Assembly: GCA_026196445.1 (NCBI GenBank)
Contig: JAPHTE010000433.1
Span: forward strand, 1-23,893
Origin: Lysobacterales bacterium
GTDB taxonomy: Bacteria > Pseudomonadota > Gammaproteobacteria > Xanthomonadales > SZUA-36
DNA length: 23,893 nucleotides
Direction: 5' to 3'
Part shown: piece after piece, positions 1 to 6,960 of the stretch
Position numbering within the stretch: position 1 is the first letter of the stretch
How the letters are laid out: each line of letters opens with the position of its first letter
Position numbers and translations under genes: made by a program
Notes under the pieces: generated by a model
The model's database searches: none
What the model was told of the DNA's origin: nothing
What the model saw: only the letters and a program-made list of their open reading frames with translations

Positions 1-42
1 CTGATAATGCTGTCATGATACCCTCCAAAGCCAGCCAGAGCG

Positions 43-912
43 ATGAGGACAACGACAGTGCGAACAGCGCGTATCGAGCTCCATTGTGCCGTGTTGCTAT
101 TCGGTATCTCCGGGTTGTTTGGCAAACTGGTTACGGCAAATCCAGCGGTCATCGTGTTTGGCCGGACGTTCTTCGCGTCTCTGGTGATATTCCTTGGGCT
201 CAGGATCTACCGCAAAAGCCTCGCGCCCGGCTCACGAAAGTCACTGTTCCTGATGATGGTATCCGGCCTGGTGTTGACTTTGCATTGGTGGTCTTTTTTT
301 CACGCGATTCAACTTTCGACGGTTGCCGTGGGCTTGATCGGTTTTGCTACCTTCCCGGTGTTCGTCACAATCCTGGAACCGGCGTTATCGGGTCATAAGT
401 ATCGGGCGGTTGATTTTGCCAGTGCGGGATTGGTGGTAATCGGGTTGATATTCGTTGCACCAGGGTTCAGCTTTGCAAACCAGGTTCTGGTTGGCCTGTT
501 GTGGGCAGTATTTTCCGGTGCCTTGTTTGCCGTACTGACCCTGATGAACCGGCGGCTGGTTGCAGATCATTCTTCCTTTGTCGTGGTGTTCTACCAGCTC
601 GGTGTCGCGACCTTGTGCATGTTGCCGTTTGCAGCAGAAGCGGTGCAGGAACTGGACCCAAAGGACCTGTGCTTGTTGCTGACCCTGGGTATTTTTTGCA
701 CCGCCCTGCCGCACGCGTTGTTTATCAAGTCGTTGCGTACCATCAAGGCACAACTGGCGAGTGTCGTGACCGCACTGGAGCCGGTCTACGGTATTGTCCT
801 GGCCGCGATTTTCCTGCACGAAATCCCGCGATTCTCGACTCTGGTTGGTGCGGTCCTGGTTTTTGTTGCCGTGGCGTTAGCCATGACTGCCCACGCCCCG
901 AAAAATTCCTGA
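43..912 (+). CDS. EamA/DMT-family inner-membrane permease
   Basis: This 289-residue protein is almost entirely hydrophobic and reads as about ten membrane helices in two repeated halves, the layout of the drug/metabolite transporter (EamA, RhaT-like) family. The first half opens with a helix around residues 14-30 (AVLLFGISGLFGKLV). The second half begins near residue 150 with a helix rich in small residues, and the protein ends in a short polar tail. The family exports or imports small metabolites, but the substrate cannot be read from the sequence. I chose the ATG at 43 because the family-like N-terminus follows it; the Shine-Dalgarno match ahead of it is weak. It converges with the EF-G-like gene, with only about 50 bases between them. 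Family assignment is firm; function in the cell is unknown. Confidence 0.85.
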   Translation: MRTTTVRTARIELHCAVLLFGISGLFGKLVTANPAVIVFGRTFFASLVIFLGLRIYRKSLAPGSRKSLFLMMVSGLVLTLHWWSFFHAIQLSTVAVGLIGFATFPVFVTILEPALSGHKYRAVDFASAGLVVIGLIFVAPGFSFANQVLVGLLWAVFSGALFAVLTLMNRRLVADHSSFVVVFYQLGVATLCMLPFAAEAVQELDPKDLCLLLTLGIFCTALPHALFIKSLRTIKAQLASVVTALEPVYGIVLAAIFLHEIPRFSTLVGAVLVFVAVALAMTAHAPKNS

Positions 913-915
913 GCC

Positions 916-945
916 AACAAAAAGGGCCTGGTGTAAACCAGGCCC
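916..945 (-). terminator. Rho-independent terminator of the EF-G-like gene
   Basis: A perfect 8-bp stem (924-931 with 938-945, GGGCCTGG/CCAGGCCC) closes a 6-base loop. Read on the minus strand it is followed at once by TTTTTGTT, the classic intrinsic terminator form. It lies 20 bases beyond the stop of the EF-G-like gene. On the plus strand the stem lacks a T-run, so it would end the DMT permease transcript only weakly. Confidence 0.8.
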
Positions 946-964
946 CAAATCTAATGGAGGATGT

Positions 965-3010
965 CTATTCTTCGTCCTTGGGCTTGTTGAACTCCTTGAT
1001 CAGCTCCTGCTGGACATTGGAGGGCACCGGATCGTAATGGCTGAACTCCATCGTGTAACTACCCTGTCCCTGGGTCAGGCTCTTCAGCTCGGTATGGTAA
1101 TCGGACAGCGAACTCAGGGGGATATCCGCACGGATTGTAACCAGTCCGCCACGCAGGCTTTCCGTACCGCTGATACGCGCCCGGCGCCCGGCCAGGTTGC
1201 CGGTGATATCACCCATGACAGCGTCCGGCACCGTCACGTCAACGCTGACGATCGGTTCCAGGATCTGCGGCCCGGCGTTGTTGATGGCGTCCAGGAATGC
1301 AACGCGCCCGGCGGTGACAAAAGCGATTTCCTTCGAATCGACCGGGTGGTACTTGCCATCGTAAACGGTGACCTCGAGGTCCTGGATCGCGTAACCGGCA
1401 ACGGCGCCCTCGTTCATGACCTGCATGATGCCTTTTTCAACGGCGGGAATCAGGTTGTAGGGAATGGCTCCGCCGACGACCTCGTTTTTGAACTCAAAAC
1501 CACCACCGCGTTGTTTGGGCCGGATTCGCAGGAATACTTCGCCGAATTGGCCGGCGCCACCGGTTTGCTTCTTGTGCCGGTGATGGCCCTCCGCCGGGCG
1601 GGTGATGGTTTCCCGGTAAGCGATGCGCGGCGGTCGGGTAGTGACTTCGACGTTGTAGCGTTCCTTCATACGCTCCAGCATGATGCGCATATGCAATTCG
1701 CCCAGCCCGCTCATGACGGTTTCATTCAGTTCCTGGTTATGCTCGACCACGAAACAGGGGTCTTCTTCCTGCAAACGGGTCAGCGCCGTCGAGAGCTTTT
1801 GCTCCTGTCCACGGCTCTTGGTATTCACGGCAAGGCCGTACATGGGCTTGGGGAAATCGAGCGGTTTCAGGTGATAGCGGTCCGCATCATGTGAATCGTG
1901 CAACACGGCGTCGAAGTGAACTTCATCGACCTTGGCGACCGCGCAGATATCGCCCGGGATACCGGCATCGACCTCGTCATGTTTGCCACCTTGCATCGCG
2001 AACAGATGTCCGACCTTGAATGGTTTACGGGCGTCACCGATCAGTAACTGCGTATCGGGTGTGATCGTGCCCTGGTAGATCCTGAAGATGCTTAGCTTGC
2101 CGACAAACGGGTCATTGGTGATCTTGAAAACGTGTGCAAGTACATGGTCACTGGAGCTTCCGCCAATCGAGACCTTCTCGGCCTCTTCGCCTTCGCCTTT
2201 GACGAATGACGGAGGGTTGCCTTCCTTGGGGCTGGGCGCGAGGTTCTTGAAGAAGTCCAGCAACTCACCGACGCCGGCACCGCTATGGGCCGAGACAAAG
2301 CAGATTGGAACCAGGTGTCCTTCACGCAGGGCCTGTTCGAATGCACCATGCAGGTCATCGCGCGACAATTCCTCGCCTTCGAGGTACTTTTCCATCAGTT
2401 CTTCGTTGACTTCTACTACCTGGTCAATGATGGCTTCGTGGGCCTCGGACAACGAGAAAATGTCCGTCTCACCTTCGGTGTGGTAAAAGCAGTCGCGGAC
2501 GGTTGTCAAGTTCTCCGCTGGCAGGTTGACCGGCAGGCATTCCGGACCAAACTCGTCGCGAAGGTCCTCAACGACCTGCGCCAGGTCCACGTCGTCACCG
2601 TCGATCCGGTTGATGATAATCATCCGGCACAGGCGGCGTTGCTTGGCCCTGCGCATCAAGCGCCGGGTTGACAGTTCAACACCGGAATGTGCATTGACCA
2701 CGACGGCAGTCGTTTCAACTGCGGTCAGGCTGGCCAGGGTCGGGCCGCGAAAATCCGGGATACCGGACGTGTCGATCATGTTCAGGTGCATGCCCTCGTA
2801 ATCGAGACTTGCAATGGCCGAGTCCAGCGAATGCTGGTAGGTCCGCTCCAGCGGGTCGTGGTCCATGGTGGTCGAGCCGCGCTCGATCGTGCCGGCCTCA
2901 CCCTTGATGCCGGACTTTACCAGCAGTGCTTCTGCCAGCGTTGTCTTGCCTGACCCTGAATGGCCTACAAGGGCGATATTGCGGATATCCTTTGTGCGGT
3001 AGTTGGGCAT
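965..3010 (-). CDS. Elongation factor G-like GTPase paralogue (EF-G2 type)
   Basis: The 681-residue protein has the full EF-G layout: GTPase domain, beta-barrel domain, then domains III to V. It carries the conserved QTGGAGQFG loop and a domain IV tip (KYHPVDS) that keeps the histidine used on the ribosome. The GTPase motifs depart from true EF-G. The P-loop is GHSGSGKTT (16-24) instead of AHIDAGKTT. The switch I GIT motif is not recognisable. The G3 motif is DTSGIPDF (80-87), with Ile84 where EF-G has the catalytic histidine. G4 is NRID (134-137) instead of NKxD. These features place it with the EF-G-like proteins often called EF-G2, whose members are not the housekeeping translocase. It stands alone, away from rpsL-rpsG-tuf. 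A Shine-Dalgarno AAGGA lies 7 bases before the ATG. Its role is unknown; a ribosome-associated, slow or non-GTPase factor is an inference. Confidence 0.85.
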   Translation of the reverse strand: MPNYRTKDIRNIALVGHSGSGKTTLAEALLVKSGIKGEAGTIERGSTTMDHDPLERTYQHSLDSAIASLDYEGMHLNMIDTSGIPDFRGPTLASLTAVETTAVVVNAHSGVELSTRRLMRRAKQRRLCRMIIINRIDGDDVDLAQVVEDLRDEFGPECLPVNLPAENLTTVRDCFYHTEGETDIFSLSEAHEAIIDQVVEVNEELMEKYLEGEELSRDDLHGAFEQALREGHLVPICFVSAHSGAGVGELLDFFKNLAPSPKEGNPPSFVKGEGEEAEKVSIGGSSSDHVLAHVFKITNDPFVGKLSIFRIYQGTITPDTQLLIGDARKPFKVGHLFAMQGGKHDEVDAGIPGDICAVAKVDEVHFDAVLHDSHDADRYHLKPLDFPKPMYGLAVNTKSRGQEQKLSTALTRLQEEDPCFVVEHNQELNETVMSGLGELHMRIMLERMKERYNVEVTTRPPRIAYRETITRPAEGHHRHKKQTGGAGQFGEVFLRIRPKQRGGGFEFKNEVVGGAIPYNLIPAVEKGIMQVMNEGAVAGYAIQDLEVTVYDGKYHPVDSKEIAFVTAGRVAFLDAINNAGPQILEPIVSVDVTVPDAVMGDITGNLAGRRARISGTESLRGGLVTIRADIPLSSLSDYHTELKSLTQGQGSYTMEFSHYDPVPSNVQQELIKEFNKPKDEE

Positions 3011-3049
3011 GCGGTGGTCCTTATTCTGTCTGACTTGAAAACGAAGGAG

Positions 3050-3062
3050 GTAATCGTATTAC
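3050..3062. promoter_or_regulatory. Inverted repeat GTAAT-CGT-ATTAC
   Basis: A 13-bp dyad with 5-bp arms lies about 40 bases upstream of the EF-G-like start and overlaps a perfect anti-ribosomal match AAGGAGGT (3044-3051) on the plus strand. It sits 19 bases from a second, longer palindrome. Together they look like a divergent control region, but no regulator gene is nearby and no known operator consensus is matched. Confidence 0.3.
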
Positions 3063-3081
3063 GTTTGATTGGAGGCGGCAA

Positions 3082-3095
3082 ATGACATATGTCAT
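3082..3095. promoter_or_regulatory. Perfect 14-bp palindrome ATGACATATGTCAT
   Basis: This exact palindrome lies in the 177-base gap between the divergent EF-G-like and glycine-zipper genes, about 93 bases before the latter. Dimeric repressors of the TetR, MarR and GntR types bind sites of this size and symmetry. No cognate regulator is in the window, so the assignment as an operator is inference. It also covers the start codon of the possible leader ORF. Confidence 0.35.
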
Positions 3096-3123
3096 CGCTC
3101 CGTTCAGTTCTGATTCATTGTAA
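3082..3123 (+). CDS. Possible 13-residue leader ORF ahead of the glycine-zipper gene
   Basis: An ATG at 3082 with GGAGG at 3071-3075 (6-base spacing) opens a frame of 13 codons, reading MTYVIAPFSSDSL, ending in TAA at 3121-3123. A second very strong Shine-Dalgarno AAGGAGGT (3044-3051) lies upstream in a position to serve only an ATT at 3058, which is in the same frame. The frame ends 64 bases before the glycine-zipper start. There is no homology argument for it, and it could be chance; the two strong ribosome sites without another ORF are what make it worth listing. Confidence 0.22.
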   Translation: MTYVIAPFSSDSL

Positions 3124-3187
3124 ACGGATTAAGCTGTCATCGACGGTCGGGATGGTGATTTTGAGAACGGCTGATTAGGAGATGGAC

Positions 3188-3748
3188 ATGAACGACAATC
3201 TGCAAAAGCTATTCGCAGTATTCATCATGGTAACGGCGTTGCCGGCCTGGGCAGGCCATTACGGCTATGACAACGACCACTACGATTATGCAAAGGTTGT
3301 CGATGCCCGGCCCATTTTCGAAGTTGTACGGGTGCCAGAGGAACGACAGGTTTGCCAGGACAGGGTGGTCCGGCGGCGTGTCGCCGAGCACCGTTCAGCG
3401 GGCCCGGCCATTTTTGGGGCCATTCTCGGTGGGGTGATCGGTAACCAGCTGGCCCGTGGACACGGTCACGGACATGGGCACCATAATGATCGTGCCGCGG
3501 CCACTATCGCCGGCGCAACCATCGGTGGCATGGTGGGCAGCGAAATCCAGTACGCCAAGTACCCGGCGCGTTATTACACCGAGACGGCACCGGTCTGCAG
3601 GTTGCAAACCACCTGGCATGAAGAAAAACGTATCGTGGCCTGGGACGTTACCTGGAAATACCATGGCAAAACCTATCACAGCAGGATGGATGAAGAACCG
3701 GGTGAACGTATCCCGGTACGCATCAGCGTGGACCCCGCTTATCGCTAA
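3188..3748 (+). CDS. Secreted glycine-zipper 2TM-domain protein, YcfJ-like
   Basis: The 186-residue product begins with a signal peptide (cleavage likely after Ala22, in LPAWA-GH). It carries two glycine-zipper hairpins (about 72-90 and 103-120) of the Rick_17kDa/YcfJ type, then a conserved C-terminal region with KYHGKTYHSRMDEEPG near 157-172. Between the zipper segments is a His/Gly stretch, GHGHGHGHHN (91-100), that could bind metal. There is no lipobox cysteine, so it is a type I signal substrate rather than a lipoprotein. I placed the start at the second ATG: AGGAG (3177-3181) abuts the ATG at 3182 but is 6 bases from that at 3188. Family members sit in the envelope and their molecular role is poorly known. 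It appears monocistronic, with a strong terminator downstream. Confidence 0.85.
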   Translation: MNDNLQKLFAVFIMVTALPAWAGHYGYDNDHYDYAKVVDARPIFEVVRVPEERQVCQDRVVRRRVAEHRSAGPAIFGAILGGVIGNQLARGHGHGHGHHNDRAAATIAGATIGGMVGSEIQYAKYPARYYTETAPVCRLQTTWHEEKRIVAWDVTWKYHGKTYHSRMDEEPGERIPVRISVDPAYR

Positions 3749-3816
3749 CAAGCACCCAACCTGCACGTCGAATACACTCCAGCAGTTTCAGGGCCCCCAA
3801 CAGGAACTGCAACCTC

Positions 3817-3843
3817 GGCGCCGGCATACCCGGCGCCTTTTTT
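3817..3843 (+). terminator. Rho-independent terminator after the glycine-zipper gene
   Basis: An 8-bp GC stem (3817-3824 with 3830-3837) closes a 5-base loop CATAC and is followed by six T residues. It lies about 70 bases after the glycine-zipper stop and separates that gene from the mur region. Confidence 0.9.
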
Positions 3844-3962
3844 ATGTAACCTCGACTATCCCGGGGCGGCTTGCAGGCATTGCATCCACCCGCTATTGAC
3901 GCTGTACAGTCTTTATCGCTTCGGTTAACGTTTCCACAGCTGAATTAACCTGGAATATTTAC

Positions 3963-4088
3963 GTGAGCGAAGTTTGGCTGGTTCTAAAATTTGGCGGTAC
4001 CGGTGTCATTGGCCCTGAGCAATGGGCAACCATTGCAGGCCCGGCTGGCCAGCGGCTCGACGACGGCCACCGCGTTATACGGGGTTGA
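3963..4088 (+). pseudogene. Remnant of an aspartate kinase N-terminus
   Basis: A GTG at 3963 opens a 41-codon frame starting VSEVWLVLKFGGTGV and continuing with EQWATIA. This is the first strand and ATP-binding loop of aspartate kinases (consensus VLKFGGTSV followed by a W-x-TIA segment), in the spacing seen in the kinase part of xanthomonad LysA/LysC fusion enzymes. The invariant GGTSV serine is glycine here. The frame stops at TGA 4086-4088, about a tenth of the way into a kinase, and no continuation is visible in the other frames because murL starts 2 bases later. I infer a deletion that removed the body of a lysC-type gene and left its front end. The ribosome site is weak. It may still act as a translated leader for murL. 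An alternative is a chance resemblance, which the length of the match makes unlikely. Confidence 0.6.
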
Positions 4089-4090
4089 TC

Positions 4091-5425
4091 ATGGTCGCCG
4101 CCCCAAAAATGGAAAAACGCGCACGTTGCTTCAGTTTTGCGAATTGTCAATACGAGCCCGCCAGCGGGGTGGCGAATCTCGTTTATGAAGTTGACGGGGA
4201 GAGGCTGCAGGAGACGATCACGTTCCCGTGGGCGCCATGGCCGGTGGACGCGTCGCGCCAGGCAGCATTTTCAAAGGCTTTGCATCTGTTGCACCTGGTT
4301 GCTGGAATCAGCTACTACAAAGCCGGCCTGGCCCTGCGTATTGAAGCGGCGGTGGATGAAACCTTTGCACATTTCCTGGATGAACTGTACGAACAAGGCC
4401 TGGCCGAGTTCGCCTATGTCAACGATCTGGACTTATCCGGTGTGATCAGCTTTCCCGGTGGCAGGCACCGTATTCCAGCGCCCGTCGAGGTTGACCTGCC
4501 GGAACGTGCACTGGTGGCCATGGGCGGCGGCAAGGACTCGCTGGTGTGCCTGCGTTTGTTGCAGAGTGCTGATATCGAGGTGCAACCCGTCTGTGTCGGT
4601 GGTTCCGAACTGATCGGGGAAACGGTTAAAACGGCGGGCCTGCCCTTGATACGTATTGAACGAAAACTGGCGGGCGGTTTGCTGGAAATGAACGCGGCTG
4701 GTGCCTGGAACGGTCACGTGCCGGTGACTGCAATCAACTCGGCCATACTGCTGGCCGCATCCCTGTTATACGGTTATCGCTATATTGTTTTTGCCAACGA
4801 ATCCTCCGCTGATGAGGCGACCCTGACCAATACACAGGGCAGGGAAGTCAACCACCAGTACAGCAAGAGCCTGGGGTTTGAAAAGTCTTTCCGTGAATTG
4901 GTCCGTAACACCGTGTCCGGCAGCGTCGAGTACTTTTCGCTGCTACGGCCCTTCAGTGAAGCGGCCATCACCTGCCGCTTCGCCCAAATGACGGAGTTCC
5001 ACCCGGTATTTTCCAGTTGCAACCGCAATTTCCACCAGGATGGTTCACACATCGAGGGCCGCTGGTGCAGGGATTGCCCCAAGTGCCGTTTCACGGCGCT
5101 GGCGCTGGCGCCGTTTATGGACCCCGTTCAGTTGCTATCGATCCAGGGTGCCGACTTGCTCGATGACGAGCGGCAATTGCCGGGGTTCGAGGACCTGTGC
5201 GGTGTTGGCAAGCACAAGCCCTTTGAATGTGTGGGCAGTATTTCAGAATGCCGTGCGCTGGTAAAATTCCTGTCCGGCCAGGACGATTGGCGGGACAAGT
5301 TTATCGTCGCAGCGCTGGCTGAACAGGAAGAGATCGATCAAGCCGGTGGGCTCGAGCTGGAACCGGACACCGGCGCCGAACACTGTATACCGGCCAGTAT
5401 CATGGACAAAATCAATGCGTTTTGA
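4091..5425 (+). CDS. murL: UDP-MurNAc-L-Ala-L-Glu epimerase
   Basis: The 444-residue protein matches MurL, which uses ATP to invert the terminal L-Glu of UDP-MurNAc-L-Ala-L-Glu to D-Glu. With MurD2 this replaces glutamate racemase plus MurD. Visible marks are the N-terminal block ending GISYYKAG (about 68-75), an ATP-pyrophosphatase-like P-loop GGGKDS (145-150), the NESSADEAT segment, and a cysteine-rich stretch near the middle-to-late part (SSCNRNFHQDG then WCRDCPKCRF) typical of the family. I chose ATG 4091 rather than the in-frame ATG at 4022. The upstream codons lie on top of the kinase remnant and read as low-complexity Arg/Pro, while family-like sequence starts after 4109. The Shine-Dalgarno is weak (GGGG, 6 bases upstream), and the stop of the remnant lies 2 bases before the start, so coupled translation is plausible. 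The gene overlaps murD2 by 11 bases. Confidence 0.9.
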   Translation: MVAAPKMEKRARCFSFANCQYEPASGVANLVYEVDGERLQETITFPWAPWPVDASRQAAFSKALHLLHLVAGISYYKAGLALRIEAAVDETFAHFLDELYEQGLAEFAYVNDLDLSGVISFPGGRHRIPAPVEVDLPERALVAMGGGKDSLVCLRLLQSADIEVQPVCVGGSELIGETVKTAGLPLIRIERKLAGGLLEMNAAGAWNGHVPVTAINSAILLAASLLYGYRYIVFANESSADEATLTNTQGREVNHQYSKSLGFEKSFRELVRNTVSGSVEYFSLLRPFSEAAITCRFAQMTEFHPVFSSCNRNFHQDGSHIEGRWCRDCPKCRFTALALAPFMDPVQLLSIQGADLLDDERQLPGFEDLCGVGKHKPFECVGSISECRALVKFLSGQDDWRDKFIVAALAEQEEIDQAGGLELEPDTGAEHCIPASIMDKINAF

Positions 5426-6770
5426 AGACCTGCATCATTCACGCGTGGCGATTCTCGGCATGGGCCGGGAAGGACAAGCCGTCTGGCGCGAGATACGCAA
5501 ACGCTTTCCCGCTAAACCACTGGACCTGTTTACCGAGTCCATCCTGGACGAACAGCTTGCCCGGCAATTGGTCGAGGGACTCGACCGCCATATCCTGGGT
5601 CCGCTGGAACTGGAGTCACTGGGGCAATACGATGTCCTGGTCCGTTCGGCCGGCATCAGTCCGTACCGCAACGAGTTGCGGCAACTCAAATCCGGCACGG
5701 TGAAATTTACCACTGCCTGCAACCTTTGGTTTGCGGAGAATCCACAGGCTAAAACCATCTGCATCAGCGGCACCATGGGCAAAAGTACGACAGCGGCATT
5801 GACGGCTCACCTGCTCAATTGTGCAGGCTTTAGTACTTGCCTCGCCGGCAATATTGGTAAACCGATGCTTGACTGTGATACTCAGGATATCGATTGGTGG
5901 GTGCTGGAGTTGTCCAGTTACCAACTCGCAGACCTGGAAGCCAGTCCTGAAGTCGCGGTACTACTCAACCTGAGCGCGGAACACCTCGATTGGCACGGTG
6001 GTTATGAGCGCTATACGCGTGACAAGCTGAGACTGGCGGACCTGGCGGGGAACGGCCGTATCGTGGCCAACTATGCAGACCCGTATCTGCGCGAGCAATT
6101 GACCTGGCACAGCGGTATCAGCTGGTTTAACCATGAACGCGGTTGGTGGGCCAGAATTGCTGAGGTCGACAGCCATGACGGGTCCCGAGTCAAGGCGCCG
6201 GCAGCATTGCGGGGCCAGCACAATATGCACAACCTGGCAGCGGTATTGACCCTGTTGGACAAGCTGAATATTGAGGTCCCGAACATGGACCAGGCACTGG
6301 CGTCATTCGAAGGTCTGCCACACCGGTTGCAACTCATCGGTGAGAACGCGGGTGTGCGCTATGTCAATGACAGCATATCCACCACGCCGGTGTCTGTGAC
6401 AGCGGCACTTGAAACCATCGGCCACGAGGACGTTGTCCTGTTACTGGGTGGAATGGACCGGGGGCTGGAGTGGGATAGTTTCGCCGCTGGTGTGGCGGCT
6501 TACCTGCCACACGCGATCATTACGCTGCCTGACAACGGCCCGAAAATATTTGCCAGCCTCGAAAGGGCTGGGATGTCGCCAGCCGGGGGACTGCACCAGG
6601 CAATTAACCTCGAAGATGCCGTGGTGCTGGCGCAGGATTTGGTACCCGCTGGCGGTTGTATCCTTTTGTCGCCAGGCGCACCCAGTTTTCCGCATTTCCG
6701 GGATTACATCGACCGCGGAAACCGCTTTTCACAGCTCGCAGGCATTGAAAATGACGCTCGGAACCCCTAG
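5415..6770 (+). CDS. murD2: UDP-MurNAc-L-alanine--L-glutamate ligase
   Basis: The 451-residue Mur ligase has the three-domain layout. Its N-terminal Rossmann-like domain contains AILGMGREG (12-20) and SAGISP (78-83). The central ATPase domain carries the P-loop GTMGKSTT (119-126) and the LNLSAEHLDWHG segment. The C-terminal domain begins near YVNDSISTTP. The P-loop has Met where ordinary MurD has Asn (GTNGKST), and NDSISTTP differs from the NDSKATN of MurD. Both differences fit MurD2, which adds L-Glu rather than D-Glu to UDP-MurNAc-L-Ala in the cytoplasm. The product is the substrate of MurL, encoded just upstream and overlapping by 11 bases (start at 5415, murL stop at 5423-5425). That overlap, plus the start of the family domain, decides the ATG at 5415 over the longer frame from 5346. 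Whether the cell also keeps a normal murD cannot be seen here. Confidence 0.9.
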   Translation: MRFEDLHHSRVAILGMGREGQAVWREIRKRFPAKPLDLFTESILDEQLARQLVEGLDRHILGPLELESLGQYDVLVRSAGISPYRNELRQLKSGTVKFTTACNLWFAENPQAKTICISGTMGKSTTAALTAHLLNCAGFSTCLAGNIGKPMLDCDTQDIDWWVLELSSYQLADLEASPEVAVLLNLSAEHLDWHGGYERYTRDKLRLADLAGNGRIVANYADPYLREQLTWHSGISWFNHERGWWARIAEVDSHDGSRVKAPAALRGQHNMHNLAAVLTLLDKLNIEVPNMDQALASFEGLPHRLQLIGENAGVRYVNDSISTTPVSVTAALETIGHEDVVLLLGGMDRGLEWDSFAAGVAAYLPHAIITLPDNGPKIFASLERAGMSPAGGLHQAINLEDAVVLAQDLVPAGGCILLSPGAPSFPHFRDYIDRGNRFSQLAGIENDARNP

Positions 6771-6801
6771 TTACCCGTCAGGTCCATGTGCCGGGCGCCC
6801 A

Positions 6802-6890
6802 TAAAAAAAGGCCGCGGGACAGAGGGTGAGGAGTGCATATACCCAATTGGCATGAGGGAGAGACCATTGCCCGCGGCCTCTATAATACAT
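6802..6890 (-). ncRNA. Candidate minus-strand small RNA or orphan terminator
   Basis: A perfect 10-bp stem (6809-6818 with 6870-6879, AGGCCGCGGG/CCCGCGGCCT) encloses a 51-base loop. On the minus strand it is followed by a run of seven T (6802-6808), as in an intrinsic terminator. No minus-strand gene ends here: murD2 and ppiB both run on the plus strand. The transcript must therefore start close by. A TATTAT box lies at 6882-6887 on the minus strand, though I see no good -35. The loop, in RNA sense, carries two C/U-rich stretches (complements of 6821-6834 and 6854-6862), including ACUCCUCACCCUCU, which could pair with Shine-Dalgarno sites as C-rich loop small RNAs do. The RNA and its targets are inference; the hairpin and T-run are directly seen. 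Confidence 0.35.
6881..6886 (+). promoter_or_regulatory. Consensus -10 box upstream of ppiB
   Basis: TATAAT is an exact sigma-70 -10 hexamer 75 bases before the ppiB start, which would give a 5' leader of about 68 bases. No good -35 sits 16-18 bases upstream, where the arm and loop of the minus-strand hairpin lie. The two features may therefore interfere with each other. Confidence 0.35.
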
Positions 6891-6960
6891 AGACATCGAC
6901 ACCACGCTATTAGTTTCAATATTGGTAGCAAATACATTTTCATAAATACGGAGTCTCAAC

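Noticed and set aside
1037..1894. Long plus-strand ORF of 285 codons
   Set aside because: It is antisense to the EF-G-like gene, whose protein is clearly conserved, and its own product shows no domain.
4022..4090. N-terminal extension of murL from ATG 4022
   Set aside because: It overlaps the kinase remnant in another frame and reads as Arg/Pro-rich sequence unlike the family.
5346..5414. Upstream extension of murD2
   Set aside because: It lies over the conserved end of murL and adds residues before the normal Mur ligase start.
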